Made by a program: the position numbers and the translations under genes
Shown: positions 57,883 to 64,000 of the stretch, in pieces
Numbering within the stretch: the stretch's first letter is position 1
How the letters are laid out: each line of letters opens with the position of its first letter
The notes under the pieces: model-generated
Database searches by the model: none
Told to the model about the DNA's origin: nothing
Seen by the model: the letters and a program-made list of their open reading frames with translations, nothing else
From: Fragilaria crotonensis
Taxonomy: Eukaryota > Bacillariophyta > Fragilariophyceae > Fragilariales > Fragilariaceae
NCBI GenBank assembly: GCA_022925895.1
Contig: JAKSYS010000313.1
Coordinates: forward strand, 1 to 64,000
Direction: 5' to 3'
Length of the DNA stretch: 64,000 nucleotides

Positions 57883-57930
57883 CATATGGCTGGTTTCACC
57901 ATAAAGAATCGGCAGGTAGCCTATAGTATG
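57883..57930 (-). repeat. Dispersed repeat, copy 2 (partial, inverted)
   Basis: On the minus strand it reads TACTATAGG, a short gap, TACCT, 13 diverged bases, then GGTGAAACCAGCCATAT. The 13-base spacing between TACCT and GGTGAAACC is the same as in copies 1 and 3. About 40 bases of the left half appear to be deleted. Confidence 0.45.
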
Positions 57931-58062
57931 TTTTCAACGTCGAAAGTGAAACCCCTTAAGTGTTTTCTTTGGCATGACGTCACCAGAATGAATTTTTATC
58001 ACGTTGCAACCAAGGGCATTGACCATGGGATTACACGGCTGCGAAGCAATCACGAACATGAA

Positions 58063-58137
58063 GACTATCGTCCTCACAAGGAAAATAGACTTCTTCATTG
58101 CCCGAGGGATCGAATAATATGAGTGAGGACGATAGTC
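58063..58137. repeat. Perfect 15-bp inverted repeat, 45-base loop
   Basis: GACTATCGTCCTCAC at 58063-58077 is exactly complementary to GTGAGGACGATAGTC at 58123-58137. The right arm with its next bases is itself a small dyad (GAGGACGATAGTCCTC). It may be a hairpin RNA or the end of a small inverted-repeat element. Confidence 0.7.
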
Positions 58138-59691
58138 CTCGCACACTTGCAAATATTTTGGCAAGTGTAAGGAGCACCTTTTGCGAACATTTTCTGCAAC
58201 CGTTTTTCAGTTGCATGTACTCCACAGATGTCAAGTGCTTCATTAACAGTGAGTCCAGCACCTAACATTCTTCGCAAGGATGTGAGATCCACGGACGCTG
58301 TTGTTCAAGAAGTCAGCATTCAATGACCAGCGTTCAACACATGCCAATCATGTGTTGAAAGATTTTGACGCCTTACAACCAGAATGGTATTTGTTCGATG
58401 ACGACTGTATCTCCGACAGGAAAATAAGAGCTGCATCATCTAAAATGATAACGGGGGAGGCCAAGATGGAGCAGAGGATGGAGAAGGGGATGATCACGAT
58501 CGTCAGCAAGACGCTCGTGTCCTTCGCAGATTGTTTGGCATCATGTCGTTAGCTCAGATTTGGCTACCAGTCGTCGTTGGCCGCTCGTCTTGTCAGCAAT
58601 TGTACTTGATTTGATTCAGACTCCTCTGGACAATCGCTCTTTGCTCAAATTGTGCATTGTACGATGCAGATTAGAAACAGGAAACAGTTGTAAGTTAATG
58701 TGTTCACGTGGTGTTCACATTTTGCTGAATTGAGACCGCATCACAAACCCTGCGGATTGCGGGATGCAACTGTACATCGCAAAATAGCGATTCCTCAACG
58801 GGGTTTCCTTGCAAGCAAGCATAGTTGGCCATGATATAACAGAAGTACTCTGATTTCAAGTCCTTCATAAACAAGTACAATATCCTTCAAAATAGGTTGG
58901 ATTGGTCGGAAGCTGTTGATAAGAACTCAGCACAATTTGTGACTCGAGAAGTTAAACATTACCACTACACTGTGACCATTTTTTTCACTACACCTCCTTC
59001 CTAACTGCAAGTGTGACGATGACCATAGGGCGGCATGCACACTTGTACATCGACCAGGAACTCCAAATCAATGTCGCATACAATGATAGGATTTGTCATC
59101 ATAGACAATATCGCATCCATAGAGTATGCCAGGATCACACCGCCCTCACTGGAGATAAATTGCCTCAGCAGCATGATAATCATAGGACTCTTGTTTTAAT
59201 TCGTGCCGACCGACTTGCGCCGCAGCCAAGGCGTATCTGTGAGTTTCAATCGCTCAAGTTTTCGAAGAGACATACGACGCTACCGGCGGTGGGCTTGTTA
59301 ATCAGTTGGACTGCGAATGCCAATGACAGCAACATGGTTTGGGACCCCCTCCTTATAACAACGCTGTGTATTCTTCTGAAAACCTCATGCCATAACAGGT
59401 TTTCAAGCACAAGATGCTACACGGTGAATTACGACACACCACCATCCACCAACACATTGCACGACTGATGGTGGAAGCCTTGCTACTGCTGCATTAGTTC
59501 ACTCATCCCAGCAAGAACAGCAACTTATGTTACTTGACATCGAGCAGCTCATGAAAAAGGTCAATTCGCATGGATGTGCATTGACTTTGGCCAACGCAAG
59601 GAAGGAAGGCTGAATAAAGAGAGAGGAGGTGGTGCCATCGCGTGCAGATACGAGAGTGGACTCAAAAAAGAGAATGTTCACCAAAAATATC

Positions 59692-59776
59692 TACTATAGA
59701 ATTTAATGAACGTCTGTACAAAAGGTACCAAGATCTACCTCGCGAGGGTTGAGGGTGAAACCAGCCATACTTGTAG
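59692..59776 (+). repeat. Dispersed ~85-bp repeat, copy 3
   Basis: Begins TACTATAGAA and ends GGTGAAACCAGCCATACTTG. It aligns gap-free to 861-945. The 34-base end, starting TACCTCGCGAG, differs at two positions. Confidence 0.6.
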
Positions 59777-60512
59777 CACACATCCACAATCCACATGTGT
59801 CTTTTGTAACGTATGTAGTATGTACGATTTTATGTCGTATAGTACTCGTCTGGATTACCGTACCTGGTATCTGGTATCACCGTACAGTATTACTGATAGT
59901 GGTACTGTGCGCCAAGTACCGGGTACGGGTCCTCCTACCTGGTACTGGTACTAATACCGCACACCCATATGGCAAGATGACTGCTGACTGCTAACATTGC
60001 TGTACATGGTACTAGTAGTACTAGTACTGTACTCGGAGTCTATGAGCCTTCTACTGGTACAGTACTATGCACCAGAGAGTGGCGAACCAGCGGCAGCCGG
60101 CAGCACATCGTCATCCGAATAGTGGTACCAGTATCATACTTCTGTATTGTACTCGGAGTCCTGCAGTACACCTTGCTAACACTTGCACCTGTTGCACCAC
60201 ATGATTCACATGATATGATACAAGATACATGACACACATGTGCTGGCATGTGGCATACTGGTTCCGGAGTCTTTGTTCAGTAAGCTGAGTTCGATACTCT
60301 CTCTGACGTTATGCGTTTTGTCCATATCACAGTGAGGTGTGATAGTATGAGAGAGGCGAAATATATCCGGCTGCGACGTACTGTATCAGTCATTGTTCGT
60401 CTTGTGGAGCTCGGAAATTCACACGTTTGCTACGTTTGCGCCTGCCAAAGCTCATCGCGAAACCGAAATCCTTTTATTTCGTCGGATCGACAGAAGGGTC
60501 TTGTCCTTGGAA

Positions 60513-62513
60513 ATGGTCGCACCCAAGCCACCGACCGCCAATGGCGCTTCTGGAAATGTGCGTGTGGTGGTCCGAATTCGGCCTCTTTCCTCCAAGGAGA
60601 TCGAGAGGGGATGCAAAGAGAGCATTACCGAGATGGAGTCAGAGTACGGCGTTGAGTCATCGGACAGTGGACCCGAAATTCTGCAGGTACAACAGGCGGG
60701 CAAAAACTGGTTTGAATTCGATGCCGTCATAGGCCATCGGTCTGCACAGAAGGATGTGTATGTGCGATCGGGTGCTTATCGAAGTGTTACAGAGGACATT
60801 TTCAAAGGATATAATGTGACTTTCCTTGCGTACGGCCAGACTGGTGCTGGAAAGACCTTCACCATGGGCACATTCAGTGATGCCGACGAAAACGCAGGTA
60901 TTCTGCCTCGAGCGTGCCAAGACTTATTCGACACTATTGCCTCCAAGTGCGATGGCAATGGGAAGGTGGAACTCTCCTACTTGGAAATATACAACGAAGA
61001 AGTTAGGGATCTCCTCTGTGATAAGACTGGAAAAGCAGCTCCTCAACTCAAAATTCGAGAAACACTCAACGGTGAAGTTTATGTGAGTGGTCTGTGCGCC
61101 AAGGAAGTTAAATCTTCCGAAGAAATCGCATCTTTTGTGGAGGAAGCTTCAAGTCGACGCGTCGTGGCATCGACTGCCATGAATGCCGTCTCATCCCGGT
61201 CTCATGCTATTTGCAGTTTCAAAATCAGTGGCGTCTTGGAGGGAGGTGAAAAGTTCACTTCCAAACTGACTCTTGTCGACTTAGCGGGTTCCGAAAGAAT
61301 CAAAAAGACTGGCGCTCAAGGCGATCGACAACTCGAAGGAATCATGATTAACAAATCTCTCATGACCCTAGGGCAGGTGGTGTCCGCTCTAGGCGACGGA
61401 AAGAAAGGCCGAAAGCCACCATATCGCGACTCGAAACTGACGCGCCTATTACAAGACTCCTTGGGAGGGAATTCCCGCACCATTATGGTCGCTTGTGTGT
61501 CTCCAGCGGACTACAACGTCGAAGAAAGTGTGAATACGCTGCGCTACGCTACGTCTGCCAGAGCGATCAAGAATACAGCAACACGCAACCTCATGCAGCA
61601 GATTTCACAAGAGGAAGCGCTCAAGCTACAACGTGAAAACCAGTTACTCAAACAGCAAGTGGCGGAATTACAGGAAAATCTCTTAAAACTTGGTCACCTT
61701 AATTGTGAACCTGTAGCAAAAGAAAAACCGCCCAGTGGTACAGAGGATCGACAAGTTAACCTTCTGAGGAAGGAACTGTCTGTGGCCGCTCTAGAAGTCA
61801 GCCATGCAGCCATTGAAGTGCCTGCGCTGAAAATGGAGATTGCACAGCTAAAAGAAGCGCTGACTGAAAAGGAACTTGTGGAGAAGGAAAACGAGGAATT
61901 GCGACAAGAATTGAACTTTACCAAGGCAGACGCCAATGGTGCTCGCGTGGCTGCTCAAAAGCTCCAGGAAGTTATGGATCATCTGAAAGGGCTGAAACAG
62001 GACGAGATCCGGAAGAAGCAAATCCTTCTGAAACACAAGCGTAAGGAAAAGGAGTGGGTTGACTTTGTTGCTAGAATTTTGGATAGGCGAACCGACCAAT
62101 TGAAGCAATTGCAAAATGACTTTGAGCTTGTTATCAAGGTCGTGGAGAGTCCAGCCATTTATATGACGGAAGAGCGAAGGAATTGGATCGGGCAAAAGCA
62201 AAGATTTCAGATCCAAGATCCGGAGATGAGAGAACAATTGCTTCGAGAACATGTTTCTTTTTTCAAGGAAAAAATGGACGAGATTCAGAGTGACATATTT
62301 GTGAGAGCAATCTCCCTTCAAGGTATTCGTGACAGAATCGACGGCCAGTGTTCACGAATGGAACAAGAGGTCAACATGGTTTTGGAAGAGGCAGATGTGA
62401 TCGAAACAAAGGAGTCTGATTTACTAAGTAAGCTCGTCGGCATGTTAATTGAGCCATCTGGCTCGAGGGATCTGGTTGGAATTTCCATTGAGGTTGACCA
62501 TACGCAGAATTAA
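60513..62513 (+). CDS. Kinesin with N-terminal motor (kinesin-4/chromokinesin-like)
   Basis: 666 residues from ATG 60513 (MVAPKPPTANGASGNVRVVV). The motor is at residues 14-375. The P-loop GQTGAGKT is at 108-115, switch I is NAVSSRSHAI, switch II is LVDLAGSERIKKT, and the neck-proximal NTLRYATSARAIKN is intact, so it should be an active plus-end motor. 'YLEIYNEEVRDLL', 'NKSLMTLGQVVSALGD' and 'PPYRDSKLTRLLQDSLGGNS' fit kinesin-4 (KIF4) better than kinesin-1. The coiled coil follows (LQRENQLLKQQVAELQENLL) and extends to the end, which is shorter than in animal KIF4 (about 1,230 residues), and the Cys-rich DNA-binding tail is absent. It may move on spindle or cytoplasmic microtubules. No intron. 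The frame upstream of the ATG contains only alternative starts. Confidence 0.92.
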   Translation: MVAPKPPTANGASGNVRVVVRIRPLSSKEIERGCKESITEMESEYGVESSDSGPEILQVQQAGKNWFEFDAVIGHRSAQKDVYVRSGAYRSVTEDIFKGYNVTFLAYGQTGAGKTFTMGTFSDADENAGILPRACQDLFDTIASKCDGNGKVELSYLEIYNEEVRDLLCDKTGKAAPQLKIRETLNGEVYVSGLCAKEVKSSEEIASFVEEASSRRVVASTAMNAVSSRSHAICSFKISGVLEGGEKFTSKLTLVDLAGSERIKKTGAQGDRQLEGIMINKSLMTLGQVVSALGDGKKGRKPPYRDSKLTRLLQDSLGGNSRTIMVACVSPADYNVEESVNTLRYATSARAIKNTATRNLMQQISQEEALKLQRENQLLKQQVAELQENLLKLGHLNCEPVAKEKPPSGTEDRQVNLLRKELSVAALEVSHAAIEVPALKMEIAQLKEALTEKELVEKENEELRQELNFTKADANGARVAAQKLQEVMDHLKGLKQDEIRKKQILLKHKRKEKEWVDFVARILDRRTDQLKQLQNDFELVIKVVESPAIYMTEERRNWIGQKQRFQIQDPEMREQLLREHVSFFKEKMDEIQSDIFVRAISLQGIRDRIDGQCSRMEQEVNMVLEEADVIETKESDLLSKLVGMLIEPSGSRDLVGISIEVDHTQN

Positions 62514-62547
62514 CCGATAGACGATCACCGGTCTGTGTGGTGATTAC

Positions 62548-63036
62548 TTAGGATGTGCTCATATTTGTTGCAACATCAGATTCGTGCGTTAGCAAATGCA
62601 TGGTATGTCGGCTGGAAATTGGCGACTCAAGACGCGTTCGGGCGCTCCCGGGCATTGGTTCGATACCGAAAGGGATGGCGCATCTCAAGATGACAGGTTT
62701 TCGTGAGGTGCACATTCTGGTAACCGGGTTGGGACTTCGGACCGTGCGTACACGTGCGACGTTTGCGAGCACACCATTGTCGGATTGACGAGATGCCATG
62801 CGTGTTAGCGTAAGACTTCTACCATCGCAAAGGGCGCTCTCAGTGAGGACGTAGAAGGTCAGTTCAACCACGTCGTTAGGATTGATATATTGAAGCTGAA
62901 CGACGTTACGGTTGTCTTCATTTGTAGTCATCCGTGACTTCGCTGGCTCAAGACTACTCTCTCTACTCTCTAGTAGACTTGCGTGCAGACTCATTCCTTT
63001 CGCTGTGAGTCGTGCGTCGAGCGCGTCTTGTCCCAT
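62548..63036 (-). CDS. Hypothetical protein, 162 residues
   Basis: Open from ATG 63036 to the stop at 62548, convergent with the kinesin gene, whose 3' end is 35 bases away. The composition is Ser/Thr/Arg-rich, with one hydrophobic patch (YINPNDVVELTFYVLTESAL) and no recognisable domain. The lack of GTAC repeats inside favours coding use. The missing homology is against it, and it could be the 3' region of the kinesin transcript. Confidence 0.35.
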   Translation of the reverse strand: MGQDALDARLTAKGMSLHASLLESRESSLEPAKSRMTTNEDNRNVVQLQYINPNDVVELTFYVLTESALCDGRSLTLTRMASRQSDNGVLANVARVRTVRSPNPVTRMCTSRKPVILRCAIPFGIEPMPGSARTRLESPISSRHTMHLLTHESDVATNMSTS

Positions 63037-63825
63037 ATACGAGTACTGTAGTATGGTACAGTGCTGTACGCTTTACTACTACCAGCTACCACGCACCAGC
63101 ACCACGCATTTCATAGTATTAGATCTACGTGGAGTATGCACTATAAATACTCTACAGTACATAGCTTGTCAAGTCTCAAGTGTCAAGTGTCAATCATTTA
63201 AACCGTTAGGGCTAGCAGAAGTACTCGGAGTACTCAGAGTACTCAGTACCTGGTACTCAGTACTCGTACAATACCGGTATGATACAAGTACACATACATC
63301 CTTCACTGGGAGATGGGGTAACTCGTTCTATATCATGCGCACGTGTGCATTCCTAGAGCAACGCAGCTCAATTTTACCGAGCATTGTGTACTACGCCGTA
63401 CGAGTACTTGTACCGGCCAACCAAGAACAATCACACTGTACTTGCATTGGATATACGATATACGATATACGATATACAGTACTCAGTATAGGAAGTGTCC
63501 TCCAATTGGTACTCGTACCTTGTACCAGGTACCTGAAACGAATAGGTGCGTATACGCACAACGAGTTTGGAGAACTCTAGTATGCATACACCAGATATGC
63601 CAAAGTCAACACGCAAAGCCTTCACCAAAACCATCACAGAGATATTCTGAATTGGAACTACATTGTGAATGAATAATAGTAGAGTAGTAGAAGTGCTAGT
63701 AAGGCTATAATCACTACTTTTTCTCTGTAACCCTGCTCAATTGACAGAGCTGCAACCAGTTGCAGAACATTCGCAGGCACCACCACATTTACTTGAGGAT
63801 CTCGTCAAGCCAAACAACTCAGCAC
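63037..63825. other. Spacer, very GTAC-rich
   Basis: From 63040 to 63540 it is packed with GTAC dyads, including AGTACTCGGAGTACTCAGAG and CAGTACCTGGTACTCAGTAC, plus a small ATACGATATACG array (63450-63478). No gene is supported. Long frames (62912-63580) read through the repeats and are not protein-like. Confidence 0.6.
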
Positions 63826-64000
63826 TCACATACTCTGGCGAACACGCTTGACCGGAGTGATTTTCCTTTCTCCCTCTTCCTCTGCCATATCTGTGTCTTC
63901 CACCACGGTGGAGACCATGGTCCTGTTGGCAGCATTTACAGCGCTTCCCCTTCCAGAAGAAACAGCGCTGTATCGCCTGTCATCCTTCAGGTTACCAGGA
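63826..64000 (-). CDS. C-terminus of an unidentified gene (partial, runs off the right edge)
   Basis: The minus strand from 64000 to the TGA at 63826-63828 is open for 58 codons with protein-like content: LKDDRRYSAVSSGRGSAVNA, then NRTMVSTVVEDTDMAEEEGE and RKITPVKRVRQSM. The end is acidic then basic (KITPVKRVR), as in a nuclear protein tail or NLS. The gene begins outside the window. The family cannot be named from this tail. Confidence 0.5.
   Translation of the reverse strand, partial: PGNLKDDRRYSAVSSGRGSAVNAANRTMVSTVVEDTDMAEEEGERKITPVKRVRQSM

Larger units (their letters stand above)
57755..60512. other. Long spacer with dispersed repeat, hairpin and GTAC-rich stretch
   Basis: 2.8 kb without a supported gene. 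57883-57930 is a shortened inverted copy of the dispersed repeat. 58063-58137 is a hairpin. 59692-59776 is repeat copy 3. 59840-60190 is very GTAC-rich (for example GTACCGGGTACGG and TGTACTCGGAGTC). Open frames at 57934-58292 (minus), 58301-58552 (plus) and 59013-59468 (plus) have modest length and no motif. The kinesin promoter lies near the right end. Confidence 0.5.

Noticed and set aside
59013-59468. 151-codon plus-strand frame as a gene
   Set aside because: His/Thr-rich, no motif, overlapped by an equally open minus frame; no support.
62912-63580. 222-codon plus-strand frame
   Set aside because: Runs through GTAC-rich repeats and ATACGATATACG strings; Tyr/Val-rich translation is repeat-derived.

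Overview
The window looks like nuclear DNA of a photosynthetic stramenopile, most probably a pennate diatom. This is inferred from several things: dense, mostly short genes with 57-160 nt GT-AG introns; signal peptides ending in the diatom plastid-type 'A-F' motif (GSA|FAP, ADA|FQS, VHA|FYV); a DUF6824 gene (a family expanded in diatoms); a Crypton with a GCR1-like domain; and a LINE of the kind common in diatoms. No species is named with confidence.

Layout. 0-0.7 kb: decayed EF-G pseudogene (minus). 1.6-3.6 kb: small secreted or plastid unknown protein (plus) and a plastid-type SAM methyltransferase (minus). 3.6-7.2 kb: gene-poor, with a duplicated 30-bp minisatellite and perfect palindromes. 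7.4-9.5 kb: SLC25A33/36-like mitochondrial carrier (plus) and GDSL/SGNH esterase (minus). 10.1-12.1 kb: broken Crypton DNA transposon. 12.6-15.6 kb: CRAL-TRIO protein and TCAIM-like mitochondrial protein. 15.9-17.1 kb: pseudogene of RNA polymerase III subunit RPC2 (minus). 17.6-31.8 kb: a compact block with TraB-family protein, CDC48/p97, GCFC/PAXBP1-like splicing factor, plastid-type TPR plus TylF-like methyltransferase, DUF6824 protein and a choline-transporter-like protein. 33.0-41.2 kb: an 8.2-kb LINE (minus) bounded by a perfect 17-bp target duplication. 42.3-57.8 kb: SET-domain methyltransferase, DHHC palmitoyltransferase, RUS/DUF647 protein and a 3,155-residue VPS13. 60.5-62.5 kb: N-terminal-motor kinesin. 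Right edge: C-terminus of an unidentified minus-strand gene.

Genes are scattered on both strands without operons and are mostly unrelated housekeeping or organelle functions: protein quality control (CDC48), splicing (GCFC), lipid transfer (VPS13, CRAL-TRIO), nucleotide transport, lipidation (DHHC) and motor transport. Spacers are rich in GTAC-containing dyads (such as GTACCAGGTAC and AGTACTCGGAGTACT) that recur in most intergenic gaps. A roughly 85-bp dispersed repeat occurs at 0.86 kb and 59.7 kb, with a partial copy at 57.9 kb.

I found no clear novel defence or biosynthetic system. The least explained items are the 30-bp decapeptide-encoding minisatellite, the one-base-centre palindromes, the T-ended LINE, the plastid-type TPR-methyltransferase fusion, and the Crypton with its attached DNA-binding domain. 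Splice models were built by eye from GT/AG and frame continuity and need transcript support.
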